This document shows, in pieces, positions 7,552 to 16,322 of a stretch of 64,000 nucleotides of DNA. The DNA comes from Pseudobdellovibrionaceae bacterium (GTDB lineage Bacteria; Bdellovibrionota; Bdellovibrionia; Bdellovibrionales; Bdellovibrionaceae). The stretch lies in the NCBI GenBank assembly GCA_030158485.1, contig JAOASS010000014.1:77563-141562 (forward strand), in the 5' to 3' direction. The notes below the pieces were generated by a model. That model had not been told where the DNA came from. It saw only the letters and a program-made list of their open reading frames with translations, and made no database searches. A program made the translations under genes and the position numbers. Each line of letters opens with the position of its first letter. The first letter of the stretch is position 1.

Positions 7552-9393
7552 ATGATGAAAAAAAGTTTAAATTGGTTCTGGAGTCTTTTTGCTATCAATA
7601 GCGTTATCGCACTTCTGATATCCATTCTTTATCTTTCAACCCCCTCCACAAGACCTGACAATATCATAGCCGCTCTTTTTACGGCCCCTTACTTTTGGGC
7701 TCACTTAGGGCTCATGGCGATTCTTCTTTACAGTCCGTTTTTTTGGCTGACACTTTTTTTTCCACGGACATCTTTCTTAAAGTGGATTTTTTGTCTTTAC
7801 ATCTCGTTTATTCATACGATCTTACTTGTCGATACTTTTGTTTTTCAACAATACCGCTTTCATATTAACTTCTTTGTTCTTGATTTGTTTTTTAATGGCC
7901 AAGGTCAAGTCATTAGCTTTTCTTGGTATCTTTGGGCCCTTGTCATTTCTTTTATGACAGTACTTTGGGCTTTTCAAATTTGGCTCTCTCATACTTTTGA
8001 AAAGTCCGCAAATACTCAAAGTCTCAAAATTTCACGTTGGGTTTTAGGCCTGTGGTTTCTTATTTTTCTGGGATCACATCTCACTCATGCTGTGGCGGAT
8101 GCTTTCTTTTACCGACCCATTATGAAAATCGGTAGCATCCCGCCGTTTGCCGTGCCGCTCAATGCTCAAGAAACATTTGCAAAATACGGGCTTGTTGATG
8201 TTGAAACCCATAAAAATCGATCTTTGATGTCAATCGATGAGGAATTAAAAAGTCTGGTTCAATATCCCCTTGAAGATCTCAATTGTAAAACTCCTGAAAA
8301 GCTAAACGTGCTTTTTATTCTTCTCGATTCAACTCGCTCTGATGTTTTAAATGAAGTTGTGATGCCTCACTCTTATGCATTGTCTCAAAAATCGACTGTC
8401 TTTCAAAAACATTTTAGTGGAAGCAATTCAACCCGTGGTGGAGTTTTTAGTTTCTTTTATGGCTTACCTCCACTTTACTTTGATAAATTTAAAGAAACCC
8501 ACACTTCGCCCGTGCTGATGGATCAATTTATTAAACATCAATACCAAACTCAAATCCTTGGTAGTGCTCCCCTTACAAAACCCGAATTTGATCGAACTGT
8601 TTTTAGTAAAATTGAAAATTTAAGAAAAAAATCGAAAGCTTTTCCAGCCTATGAAAGAGACCGTGAAATAACTGACGAATGGTTGCAGTTTACTTCAACT
8701 AGAAATCCGAACTCACTGTTTTTTGGATTTTTATTTTATGATTCAGCCCATGAGTTTTCTTATGATCCTGCCCACGCTCAGTTTAATCCTTATTTAAAAG
8801 ATATTAATTATTTTACACTGAATAACTCGACAGATCCGACTTTGTTTTTAAATCGCTACAAAAATAGTGTCTATTATATCGATCAACAAATCGGACGAGT
8901 CATTGAAGATTTAAAAAAACAAAATCTGATGGATGACACTGTGATTGTTTTCAGTTCAGACCACGGTAAAGAATTTAATGACAACAAACTTAACTATTGG
9001 GGCCATAATTCAAATTTCACGGATGCCCAAACACAAGTTCCCTTTTTTATTTACTGGCCCTCAAAATTTAAAAAAAATCGACCTCAAACCGTCGATCACT
9101 GGACAACTCACTACGATTTAGCCCCGACGCTAATGGAAGAAATCTTTAATTGCAAAGCCCCGCCCGAAAGTCATAGTAGCGGGCGAAACCTTTTTACGGG
9201 AAAAGGGCATCAATGGGTTCTTCACGGAACTTACGGAGACTTTGGAATTCGACTCAAAGATCACTTTATCGTCATCAAAACGGCTGGCTCTTATGAAGTT
9301 TTAGATTTAAATTATAAACCAGTCGAAAATATCAAAGTTGATTATGATATTTATAATAAAGCCCTTTTTGAAATGCGACGGTTTTATAAATAA
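7552..9393 (+). CDS. YejM/PbgA-like inner-membrane sulfatase-fold protein (DUF3413 plus sulfatase domain)
   Basis: A protein of 613 residues. Five membrane helices occupy about 10-185, matching DUF3413. A periplasmic alkaline phosphatase/sulfatase-fold domain runs from about 245 to 560. Visible landmarks are LFILLDSTRSDV, GSNSTRGGVFSFFYGLP at the nucleophile position, FSSDHGKEF and GHNSNFTDAQTQVPFF. In Enterobacteria the family (YejM, also PbgA or LapC) senses lipopolysaccharide and controls LpxC degradation. Whether this protein is a sensor or still hydrolytic cannot be decided here, since several metal-ligand positions are retained. Start could also be the adjacent ATG at 7555. It sits 15 bases after the secreted hydrolase gene. 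Confidence 0.78.
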   Translation: MMKKSLNWFWSLFAINSVIALLISILYLSTPSTRPDNIIAALFTAPYFWAHLGLMAILLYSPFFWLTLFFPRTSFLKWIFCLYISFIHTILLVDTFVFQQYRFHINFFVLDLFFNGQGQVISFSWYLWALVISFMTVLWAFQIWLSHTFEKSANTQSLKISRWVLGLWFLIFLGSHLTHAVADAFFYRPIMKIGSIPPFAVPLNAQETFAKYGLVDVETHKNRSLMSIDEELKSLVQYPLEDLNCKTPEKLNVLFILLDSTRSDVLNEVVMPHSYALSQKSTVFQKHFSGSNSTRGGVFSFFYGLPPLYFDKFKETHTSPVLMDQFIKHQYQTQILGSAPLTKPEFDRTVFSKIENLRKKSKAFPAYERDREITDEWLQFTSTRNPNSLFFGFLFYDSAHEFSYDPAHAQFNPYLKDINYFTLNNSTDPTLFLNRYKNSVYYIDQQIGRVIEDLKKQNLMDDTVIVFSSDHGKEFNDNKLNYWGHNSNFTDAQTQVPFFIYWPSKFKKNRPQTVDHWTTHYDLAPTLMEEIFNCKAPPESHSSGRNLFTGKGHQWVLHGTYGDFGIRLKDHFIVIKTAGSYEVLDLNYKPVENIKVDYDIYNKALFEMRRFYK

Positions 9394-9579
9394 GCTTTTT
9401 GCCCCTTTATTTTTGTCATTTAAAATATTTTTTAATTAATATCTGTGCTTATCGTCTAGCCCACATGGCACTTTGCTTGCAGTCTTAAGCTGTTGAATAA
9501 GCGGGCTCTCAATTTGCAAAATTAGGTTTTAAATAAAATCTTCACAACTTGATTCCATCAATATAAAAAAGGAGACTTC

Positions 9580-9873
9580 ATGGAACAATCATCCCTTATC
9601 AATCCAACAATAAATCGAACACAAGTTCCAATCAAAGGACAAACAGCAACAGGACTTGAAAAAGTCGCTTCTAAAATTACCTCCGGTGGCTATATGTCAT
9701 TAGCTTTAGGAAGTTTGGCATTATCAGCTGCTATTGCCGCCTTTTCGAAGCGTAAATCAATGGCCAATTTTGTGGGTCTTTGGGTTCCGACACTAATGTT
9801 AGTTGGAATCTATAATAAGCTGACTCAAACTGAAGACTCCGTCAGCACTCGTTCGCAAAAAAATCTTCACTGA
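9580..9873 (+). CDS. small membrane protein of unknown function
   Basis: A protein of 97 residues with an AAGGAGA ribosome binding site in the right place before the ATG, which argues that it is real. A polar N-terminus of about 35 residues is followed by two likely membrane helices (about 38-57 and 64-80) joined by a basic turn (SKRKS), then a polar tail. No family recognised. It stands alone, convergent with the methionine sulfoxide reductase gene. The 185-base gap before it is AT-rich and probably holds its promoter. Confidence 0.6.
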   Translation: MEQSSLINPTINRTQVPIKGQTATGLEKVASKITSGGYMSLALGSLALSAAIAAFSKRKSMANFVGLWVPTLMLVGIYNKLTQTEDSVSTRSQKNLH

Positions 9874-9899
9874 GTTTAAAAATAAGTTCGTCTTGGTGT

Positions 9900-10367
9900 T
9901 TAAGAAAAGTGAACTCCCGAGGGGCGGGCATTCTGCCGCTCGAGGAGCGCTTCGGTAACGGCCTTAAAAAAGTTTTGAGATTCCAAATCGAATCTTGCGA
10001 CTTCGGGTGAATCAATATCCAAAACACCGATCATTTCTTGATTCTTAAAAAGTGGAATGACCATTTCAGATCTAGAGTTCACATCGCAAGTGATATGATC
10101 CGGAAAAGTATGAACATCATCAACGACCATGACTTGTTGAGACTGGACAGATTTTCCACAAACTCCGCGACCAACTGCGATTTCAGTACATGCAGGTTTG
10201 CCTTGGAATGGCCCTAGAAAAAGTTTTTGACCCTCTAGCAAGTAAAAACCCACCCAATTAATCCGTGGATATTCAGACATTAAAAAGGCACTTGTATTAG
10301 CCAAATCTGTGATCCAATAACCAGTCAAAAGGCTTTTATACTCTTTTAATAAACTCGCGTAATTCAT
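9900..10367 (-). CDS. msrC: free methionine-(R)-sulfoxide reductase (GAF domain)
   Basis: A GAF-domain protein of 155 residues from the ATG at 10367, which has GGAG five bases upstream; a longer frame to 10421 lacks such a site. It carries the hallmarks of the family: INWVGFYLL, LGPFQGKPACTEIAVGRGVC and FPDHITCD. Cysteines at 60, 70 and 94 have the same spacing as the three redox Cys of the E. coli enzyme (84, 94, 118). The enzyme reduces free methionine-R-sulfoxide in the cytoplasm, using thioredoxin. It is transcribed divergently from the phosphatase gene, with 65 bases between starts. Confidence 0.9.
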   Translation of the reverse strand: MNYASLLKEYKSLLTGYWITDLANTSAFLMSEYPRINWVGFYLLEGQKLFLGPFQGKPACTEIAVGRGVCGKSVQSQQVMVVDDVHTFPDHITCDVNSRSEMVIPLFKNQEMIGVLDIDSPEVARFDLESQNFFKAVTEALLERQNARPSGVHFS

Positions 10368-10432
10368 TCCCACTCCAGAGGTGACAAGTACATTAGATGT
10401 CACCTGGCGCTGTGTTTGCAATAGGATTTAGT

Positions 10433-11485
10433 ATGAAAAGGGTTTTGAGCTGTTCCGTATTTTTAATTGGTTTGGCGCTACTCTTAGTGCCGCTCTTAAC
10501 GATGGCGGAAAATGAGATGTGGCCTGTTTTGGCACCAGATGACATTCCTTGGAAATTCCAAACAAACTCCCGAATTATTGCCATTGGCGATATCCACGGT
10601 GACTTAGGTGCCCTACGCTACAATTTAGAGCAAAACGGAGTTATCGACTCTGGTGGCGATTGGATAGCGGGATCTGACCATCTTGTTTTAAATGGCGACT
10701 TAGTCAACCAAGGCACTGACAGCTTCGGTGTTTTGAATTTTGTGATTGAATTGCAAAAGCGTGCAAAAGTAAAAGGTGGATTTGTCCATACGATCCTGGG
10801 CAACCATGAAATGATGTTGGCTCAAGGTAAATTCAACTTATTAAGCCCTCAGGACAAAATTTATTTTAAGAATTCCATACCAGGAAATTCAGGATCTGAA
10901 AAAGACCAACTTCTTCGCGCTTTCACTGGAAACTCAAAGTATGCTGAATTTTTCACTCATTTAAATTCAATCATTCAAATCAATGAAATGATCTTTGTTC
11001 ATGCTGGCTTAGGCAGCTGGGCTGTTCAAACTGACTTTGGTTCTGTTAACTCAACCGTCAGGGCTTGGTTTTCTTACTTTCAAACTCGATATTCACCAGA
11101 TCTGAACCCTCGGCCCAGTCCCCCGTTGGAAACTGAATGGGTCGTTCATCAAGGGGCCAATCAAAGTCCACTTTGGACATCAGAAATGTTTGACGACTTA
11201 AACGATCTAGCTGAAAAAAAAGAAAGAATGCCTGTTAGCGTTTTGCAGCAAATTTTAAATAAATTTAAAGCTCGATATGTAATCGTGGGACATATTATGA
11301 CCCGAGACCGCCGCATTTCTTTGAACCACAGTCTTTATGATAAAGCCGTCATTCAAACAGATACAGGAAATTCAAATTATCACCAAGGTCAAATCAGCGC
11401 CCTCATTTTTGAAAATAGTCTTCCAAAAGTCTGGCACTCTGATCGACCTCAAATAACAAATTCTTGCTTTAAGCGGCTGCAATAG
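10433..11485 (+). CDS. periplasmic calcineurin-like metallophosphoesterase (Shewanella-type phosphatase family)
   Basis: A protein of 350 residues from the ATG at 10433, which is preceded by AGGA at six bases and opens a good signal peptide (about 1-25). The metallophosphoesterase blocks are all present: AIGDIHGDLGALR, LNGDLVNQGTD, LGNHEMM, FVHAGL and VGHIMT. These supply ligands for two metals. The overall layout matches the Shewanella-like protein phosphatases, which remove phosphate from proteins or small phosphoesters. The signal peptide places it outside the cytoplasm, so phosphate scavenging is also possible. The 19-base gap to the SRPBCC gene suggests an operon. Confidence 0.84.
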   Translation: MKRVLSCSVFLIGLALLLVPLLTMAENEMWPVLAPDDIPWKFQTNSRIIAIGDIHGDLGALRYNLEQNGVIDSGGDWIAGSDHLVLNGDLVNQGTDSFGVLNFVIELQKRAKVKGGFVHTILGNHEMMLAQGKFNLLSPQDKIYFKNSIPGNSGSEKDQLLRAFTGNSKYAEFFTHLNSIIQINEMIFVHAGLGSWAVQTDFGSVNSTVRAWFSYFQTRYSPDLNPRPSPPLETEWVVHQGANQSPLWTSEMFDDLNDLAEKKERMPVSVLQQILNKFKARYVIVGHIMTRDRRISLNHSLYDKAVIQTDTGNSNYHQGQISALIFENSLPKVWHSDRPQITNSCFKRLQ

Positions 11486-11503
11486 TGATATCCTCATCAT
11501 AAG

Positions 11504-11977
11504 ATGAAAGAACTTATCACAGAAATCACATTGCCCTACTCGAAAGAAGCTGTCTGGAAAGCTCTGACTGATTTTCCCAATTATTGTAATTGGAATTCAT
11601 TTCTTCCCTCCATTCATGGGCCCCTTCAAGAGAAAAGTTTTCTTCAGTTAAAAATGGTCCCACCAGGACAGAGTCCACAAAATGTGACTGTGGAAATTAT
11701 CAGACTTGAACCAGGTGTCGAACTCAGTTGGCTTGGTCATTTCAAATCGATTCCTGGACTTATTGACGGAACTCACACTTTTTATCTTAAAAGTTTATCA
11801 ACTCATGAAACTCAATTGATTCACCGAGAAAAATTTCGCGGGATCCTCGTCCCCTTCGTTTGGAATTACTTTCTGAATCGATACCTTCGTCAAGGCTTTG
11901 AAGACATGAACTCGGCCCTTCTGAAATATCTAAATGAGTTGGGCCAAAAGAAAATTGGTGCGGCCGGAGAGATTTGA
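11504..11977 (+). CDS. SRPBCC-fold ligand-binding protein
   Basis: A protein of 157 residues with the START/SRPBCC pattern: an initial strand (ITEITLPYSKEAVWKALTD), the FPNYCNWNSFLP turn, curved sheet strands and a long C-terminal helix (FEDMNSALLKYLNEL). Members bind hydrophobic ligands or act as cyclases; the ligand is unknown. The last seven codons run antisense through the 3' end of the tRNA-Arg gene, which supplies the stop codon, so the tail KKIGAAGEI is probably not functional. It follows the phosphatase gene by 19 bases. Confidence 0.78.
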   Translation: MKELITEITLPYSKEAVWKALTDFPNYCNWNSFLPSIHGPLQEKSFLQLKMVPPGQSPQNVTVEIIRLEPGVELSWLGHFKSIPGLIDGTHTFYLKSLSTHETQLIHREKFRGILVPFVWNYFLNRYLRQGFEDMNSALLKYLNELGQKKIGAAGEI

Positions 11978-12032
11978 ACTCCCGACACCCTGGTTCGAAG
12001 CCAGGTACTCTATCCAGCTGAGCTACGGCCGC
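11956..12032 (-). tRNA. tRNA-Arg (anticodon TCG)
   Basis: The minus strand folds as a 77-nt tRNA. The 7-bp acceptor GCGGCCG pairs with CGGCCGC, with A as discriminator and CCA encoded. The D arm contains AGCTCAGCTGGATAGAG. The anticodon arm CCTGG-CTTCGAA-CCAGG gives anticodon TCG, reading CGA and wobble CGN codons. The T arm has GTTCAAAT. It overlaps the 3' end of the SRPBCC gene on the other strand by 22 bases. Confidence 0.96.
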
Positions 12033-12121
12033 ACATCTACTGAAGTTTGATTTATAATAAAAGACTGACGCGGCGTCGACAAGAAAAGTGAATTCTGGCT
12101 AACCGCGCATGATCTATTTTT

Positions 12122-12769
12122 TTAGTCTTTGATGATTAAGTGATCCGGTAATTGATTATGAGCCAAACTTGCCGCTGGAAGATGGGACTGTAGGATTTCA
12201 CCACACTTTTTTATCGCTTTTTCAAAGCCCACATAGACTTGGCCTTTTTTGAATTCATCCGTCATCAGTCTTACAATTTCATCCCAGGTCTCTGTTTGGT
12301 AATGAGCCGCAATTCCCTCATCTGCTAAAATAACGACTCGCCTTTCCATCACAGAGACAAAGATTAAAATCCCTGTTCGCTTTGTCGTTTTTTTCATTTG
12401 AGTTCGGTAAAATTCGAGTTCCGCACGAGCATGAACTTGGGATATTTCATCTTCATTCGGAGTCAACACTCTTTGAAACCAAGGAATTTTGGCCAAATAA
12501 ACTGAAGAAAGATAAAACAAAATAAAAGCCACCGGAGGCGCCATTACACTGAGGCTGTCCCAATGATTTTGAATGTAAACAGTTTCCGCAATCACAAAAA
12601 CCAAAGTCATCAGTGAAGTCAGAATCCACTTTACGTGGCCGACCGCACTTGATCTTCGAACAATGATGGGAACGATTTCGCCTTCAGTGCTTTTTTCGGC
12701 TTCTGCGACAATATCGGAAATTTTTTTAATTTCTGCATCTGATAAGTAAGATTGAATCCAATTTTTCAT
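12122..12769 (-). CDS. TPM domain membrane protein
   Basis: A protein of 215 residues. An N-terminal half TPM motif (DAEIKKISDIVAEAEKST then GEIVPIIV) is interrupted by two membrane helices (about 47-68 and 75-94). The rest of the TPM fold follows, with RTGILIFVSVMERRVVILAD and a C-terminal helix (VGFEKAIKKCGEIL). TPM domains occur in a photosystem repair phosphatase of plants and in many bacterial membrane proteins of unclear role. It is the third gene of a LemA-TPM-TPM operon, eight bases behind the second, with GGTGA as ribosome binding site. Confidence 0.82.
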   Translation of the reverse strand: MKNWIQSYLSDAEIKKISDIVAEAEKSTEGEIVPIIVRRSSAVGHVKWILTSLMTLVFVIAETVYIQNHWDSLSVMAPPVAFILFYLSSVYLAKIPWFQRVLTPNEDEISQVHARAELEFYRTQMKKTTKRTGILIFVSVMERRVVILADEGIAAHYQTETWDEIVRLMTDEFKKGQVYVGFEKAIKKCGEILQSHLPAASLAHNQLPDHLIIKD

Positions 12770-12777
12770 TTATTTTT

Positions 12778-13509
12778 TCACCATGAGCTTGAAGATCCGC
12801 CACCGCTGAATCCCCCGCCTCCGCCAGACCAACCACCGCCGCCACTACTTCCGCCAAAGCCTCCACCACCAAAACCACCACCACCGGCCCAGGTTCCATT
12901 TGTGAAACGTCTTCGACCGCCACCCAATCTGCCAAAAAGAATCACTAAAATCCATAAAGGCACAATCACCCAAAATGGAAGCGAAACACCACGTTTTTTC
13001 GCCCGAGTCTGTGGTGTTGCCGCGGCTTTAAGCTCTTCACCGTCAAGGACAGAAAAAATCCCACGAATTCCTCGATAGACACCTTCTGACATTTGGCCTT
13101 GTTTGAAAAAGGGCGATACAATGTCTTCAGTAATTCTCTTAGCGTAGACATCCGGCATAAGACCTTCAAGTCCCTGCCCCACTTCAATTCTCATTTTTCT
13201 TTCAGTTGGAGCAATCAAAAATAAAAGACCATTATCCTTGTCTTTGCTTCCTAGTTTCCACTGGTCCGTAATTTCGATTGAAGCTTGTTCAATCGGCAGA
13301 TCCTGTAATGATTTGGTAATAAAAACTTGAACTTGAGCCATACCCTTTTGATTAAAAGAAAAAAGCATTTGTTCGATTTCAGCTTGATGCTGAGGCGTCA
13401 ACAGACCCACTTCATCGATAACAGGTCCAGACAAAGGCGGTGTTTTAAACTGTGCCTGACTGAAGCTTACAACAAACAAAAAAAGGGGAATTCCAAAAAA
13501 CCAAGACAT
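12778..13509 (-). CDS. TPM domain protein with Gly/Ser-rich tail (YgcG-like)
   Basis: A protein of 243 residues with a signal peptide (about 1-19) and a TPM domain (about 25-150) that contains GPVIDEVGLLTPQHQAEIE and GLLFLIAPTERKMRIEVGQG. A membrane helix lies near 177-194. The C-terminus of about 45 residues is almost only Gly, Ser, Phe and Trp, ending SGGGSSSSW. This is the usual form of LemA-partner proteins. The TPM part would be periplasmic and the Gly-rich tail cytoplasmic. The ATG overlaps the lemA stop as TAATG, so translation is coupled. Confidence 0.85.
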   Translation of the reverse strand: MSWFFGIPLFLFVVSFSQAQFKTPPLSGPVIDEVGLLTPQHQAEIEQMLFSFNQKGMAQVQVFITKSLQDLPIEQASIEITDQWKLGSKDKDNGLLFLIAPTERKMRIEVGQGLEGLMPDVYAKRITEDIVSPFFKQGQMSEGVYRGIRGIFSVLDGEELKAAATPQTRAKKRGVSLPFWVIVPLWILVILFGRLGGGRRRFTNGTWAGGGGFGGGGFGGSSGGGGWSGGGGGFSGGGSSSSW

Positions 13510-14120
13510 TAAAATTTAACTTCTGGAGCTTGTTCGTTTTTTGTTTTTTCAGCTTCTGAAACATCCCACTGAGCCATTTTAGGATGATGATAAATTAAAG
13601 AGTTTGTAAAACTTGTTGGCGGTACAGAAATGAGGTTATTAAACTCTTTTATGGATTCAATATATCTTTGTCGAGCCACAGTAATTCGGTTTTCAGTTCC
13701 TTCAAGCTGAGCTTGCAAATCACGAAATTGAGCATCCGCTTTTAGATTAGGATAATTTTCAGTGATCATCATAAGCTTGCCCAAAGCTTGCGATAATTGA
13801 CCTTGTGACTGTGCGTACTGATTCAACTGGGCAGGAGTCGCATTGCTAGGATCAATCGTGATACTTGTCGCTTTGGCACGAGCTTCTGTCACTTGAGTGA
13901 AAGTATCTTGTTCATGCTTAGCATAACCTTTGACGACGCTGACAAGATTAGGCACCAAATCCGCGCGGCGTTTGTATTGATTTGTGACTTCCGCTAATGA
14001 AGCTTCAGTTTGGTTTTTTGCTTGTGGGATAGACTGAATTCCACAACCTGAAAGCCCACCTGCCAATGCTAAAAAACTGATAAAAATAATCCCTTTTTTT
14101 AAAAAAATATTCAATTTCAT
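13509..14120 (-). CDS. lemA: LemA family lipoprotein
   Basis: A protein of 203 residues from the ATG at 14120, which has AAGGA upstream and opens a lipoprotein signal with the lipobox LSGC. The remainder is long and helical with the LemA signature: RRADLVPNLVSVVKGYAKHE, then FTQVTEARAKA, ending with EFNNLISVPPTSF. Its function in bacteria is poorly defined; it usually travels with TPM/YgcG proteins, as here, and the group is thought to work at the envelope. First gene of the three-gene operon. Confidence 0.88.
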   Translation of the reverse strand: MKLNIFLKKGIIFISFLALAGGLSGCGIQSIPQAKNQTEASLAEVTNQYKRRADLVPNLVSVVKGYAKHEQDTFTQVTEARAKATSITIDPSNATPAQLNQYAQSQGQLSQALGKLMMITENYPNLKADAQFRDLQAQLEGTENRITVARQRYIESIKEFNNLISVPPTSFTNSLIYHHPKMAQWDVSEAEKTKNEQAPEVKF

Positions 14121-14201
14121 TTTACAATTCCTTTTTGATAATTCGATCCTCAGCAACCGGACTATAAACCCTTAAAACGGCCCTCACAACAAGAACCGGA
14201 T

Positions 14202-15800
14202 TTGACAACCTCTGACAAACGTCATCCAATATCATCTATGTCCATTCGCAACCTTAAATTGAAGTATCGGTTATCAAAACCTTATCTTTTCGTGGACAAA
14301 GCCGCTGGTCTCAACACTCATGCCCCCGATTCAGGCAAGCCAGGCCTGGTTGAAATGCTGCAATCTGAATTAGGACAAACGCTTCACGTCGTCAGTCGCC
14401 TTGACAAAGGAACTTCTGGCGCCCTTGTCTTTGCTCTCAATATCGAAGCTGCCCAAAAATTAACAACTCAATTTGAAAAACACGAAATCAAAAAAAAATA
14501 TCTGTTTCTGACACATCAAACACATAAGTTAACAGAAATCACCCATCATTCTTTGATCTACAAAGATGGAAATCTTCCCGCAAGTGATCCCAAAAATACG
14601 AAACCAAATTCTTCGACAAAATTTAAATTTTTGAAAACTATCGGCGACTTTTATCTTTGGGAAGCCACACCTGAGACCGGAAAAAATCATCAGATTAGGC
14701 TTCATGCTCAAGATTGCGGAATACCCGTGCTCGGAGATTCCGATCATGGTGGCAAAGTTTTTTATCGACTTTGCCTTCATGCTCAAGAAATTGAATTTCA
14801 AATCGACGGTTTGAAGCATCAGCATAAAGCCGCTCCACCCGTATGGATTAATGCTTTTGCAGAAGACTACCTTGAGCTATTTGAATGCCTTGCAAAACGA
14901 ACAAGCCTTCTTGAGATTCCCAAAACACCAAACGAGTGTCTACGCTGGGTTCACCGGGAACTTGAGAACTTCAGAATCGATCAATTCGGCGATCATTTTT
15001 GGGTTTACTGGTATAAAAAAGAAGACCCGACTGAATTAGATCTTAAAAAATTTGAAGTCTTAGGTAAAACATTGAACTCAAGCGGTTGGATCAGAGAAAT
15101 GATCAACCGTGGTGCTAAAGGAGACAGCTCTAGAATTTGGCCCATTGGCACGCCTTCCAATCGATGGGTAGCACAGGAAAATGAAATTCAGTATGAATTC
15201 AGATCTGATCAAGGAATGTCACCCGGGCTTTTTTTAGATCAACGAGAAAACAGACAGTGGGTCAAAAATAATTCAAAAGACAAAAAAGTTCTGAATCTTT
15301 TTTGCTATACAGGTGGGTTTACTGTCAACGCCAGCTTGGGTGGAGCTTTAGAAACTTGCTCGATTGATGTGAGTAAAACTTATCTCGATTGGACTCAAAT
15401 CAATATGATTCAAAACGGTCTTGATGTAAAAAGTGGAGCCCACCAGTTTTGGGAAGCTGATTGTTTGTTCTTTCTTAAAAGTTGCATCAAAAAGGGACGA
15501 AAATTTGATTTGATTGTGTGCGATCCGCCCTCTATTGGCAGATCGAAAGAAGGGACTTTTCAAATTCATAAAAATTTACCTGAATTGCTCGAGTCCTGCT
15601 TAAAATGTCTTGAAAACGAAGGTAAAATACTTCTTTCAACAAATTATGAAGGCTGGACCCTAGAGGATTTACAAAAGCAAGTTTTTGCTTATCGAAATAT
15701 TTATCCAATTGAGATCTTACCAACGCCGATCCCCACATTTGACTTCGAGTTGCCGAGCGAAGCCCCTTTAATGAAGTCCTTGATCGTGAAGCGCCGCTAA
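14202..15800 (+). CDS. fusion: RluA-type pseudouridine synthase plus class I SAM-dependent RNA methyltransferase
   Basis: A protein of 532 residues with two catalytic modules. Residues about 20-225 are an RluA-family pseudouridine synthase: FVDKAAGLNTHAP, then VVSRLDKGTSG with catalytic Asp68, and GKNHQIRLHAQDCGIPVLGD. Residues about 235-532 resemble the RlmI/RlmK methyltransferases: FLDQRENRQWV, the SAM loop LNLFCYTGGFTVNAS, and VCDPPSIGR followed by the LSTNYEGW strand. The enzyme would make a pseudouridine and a base methylation, probably on rRNA; target sites are unknown. The TTG start is weakly supported by CCGGA; an ATG at 14238 is possible. It is followed 15 bases later by queF. Confidence 0.85.
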   Translation: MTTSDKRHPISSMSIRNLKLKYRLSKPYLFVDKAAGLNTHAPDSGKPGLVEMLQSELGQTLHVVSRLDKGTSGALVFALNIEAAQKLTTQFEKHEIKKKYLFLTHQTHKLTEITHHSLIYKDGNLPASDPKNTKPNSSTKFKFLKTIGDFYLWEATPETGKNHQIRLHAQDCGIPVLGDSDHGGKVFYRLCLHAQEIEFQIDGLKHQHKAAPPVWINAFAEDYLELFECLAKRTSLLEIPKTPNECLRWVHRELENFRIDQFGDHFWVYWYKKEDPTELDLKKFEVLGKTLNSSGWIREMINRGAKGDSSRIWPIGTPSNRWVAQENEIQYEFRSDQGMSPGLFLDQRENRQWVKNNSKDKKVLNLFCYTGGFTVNASLGGALETCSIDVSKTYLDWTQINMIQNGLDVKSGAHQFWEADCLFFLKSCIKKGRKFDLIVCDPPSIGRSKEGTFQIHKNLPELLESCLKCLENEGKILLSTNYEGWTLEDLQKQVFAYRNIYPIEILPTPIPTFDFELPSEAPLMKSLIVKRR

Positions 15801-15815
15801 GATACATAAGCTTCT

Positions 15816-16319
15816 ATGAAGTCATCACGAACAAAAGAACTTAAAAAATTTAAATTAGGTCAAGCTCAGACAAAATATCCCAAAACTTATGCCCCCGAAG
15901 CCTTAGAAGCATTTGATCATCAAAATCCTGGAAAAATTGCTTGGACAACTTTTATTTGCACAGAATTTACTTCACTTTGCCCCAAGACAGGACAACCTGA
16001 TTTTGCTAAAATCTATATCAATTATATTGCTGATAAAAAAATGGTGGAAAGCAAATCGTTAAAAATTTATCTTTTTTCTTTTCGAAATCACGGGGACTTT
16101 CATGAAGACTGTGTGCAAAAAATCTGTGATGATCTTGTTCAACTGATTAAGCCTAAATATTTAGAAGTTGTGGGCGAATTTACTCCACGGGGTGGAATTG
16201 CTATTTTTCCTTTTGCTTCTTTTGCTAACAAAGAAAATCAATTTAGAACGATTCAAACCGAACGTTTGACAAATTATGCACCTGGAAAATACTCGATGAA
16301 GCTTGACCGAATTTATTAA
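15816..16319 (+). CDS. queF: NADPH-dependent 7-cyano-7-deazaguanine reductase (preQ0 to preQ1)
   Basis: A type I (single-domain) QueF of 167 residues. It has the catalytic Cys55 and Asp62 in SLCPKTGQPD, the VESKSLKIYLFSFRNHG substrate motif, FHEDC and the closing PRGGIAIFPF. It reduces the nitrile of preQ0 to the amine preQ1, the last free-base step before queuosine is placed in tRNA. The earlier enzymes (QueC, D, E) are not in the window. The gene lies 15 bases after the RNA-modification fusion gene, so two RNA-modification functions share a transcript. It is convergent with trmH, with three bases between stops. Confidence 0.95.
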   Translation: MKSSRTKELKKFKLGQAQTKYPKTYAPEALEAFDHQNPGKIAWTTFICTEFTSLCPKTGQPDFAKIYINYIADKKMVESKSLKIYLFSFRNHGDFHEDCVQKICDDLVQLIKPKYLEVVGEFTPRGGIAIFPFASFANKENQFRTIQTERLTNYAPGKYSMKLDRIY

Positions 16320-16322
16320 ATA

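Noticed and set aside
12752..13078. Proline-rich ORF on the plus strand
   Set aside because: It is the antisense of the Gly/Ser-rich tail of the TPM protein; the composition is a mirror of that low-complexity sequence.
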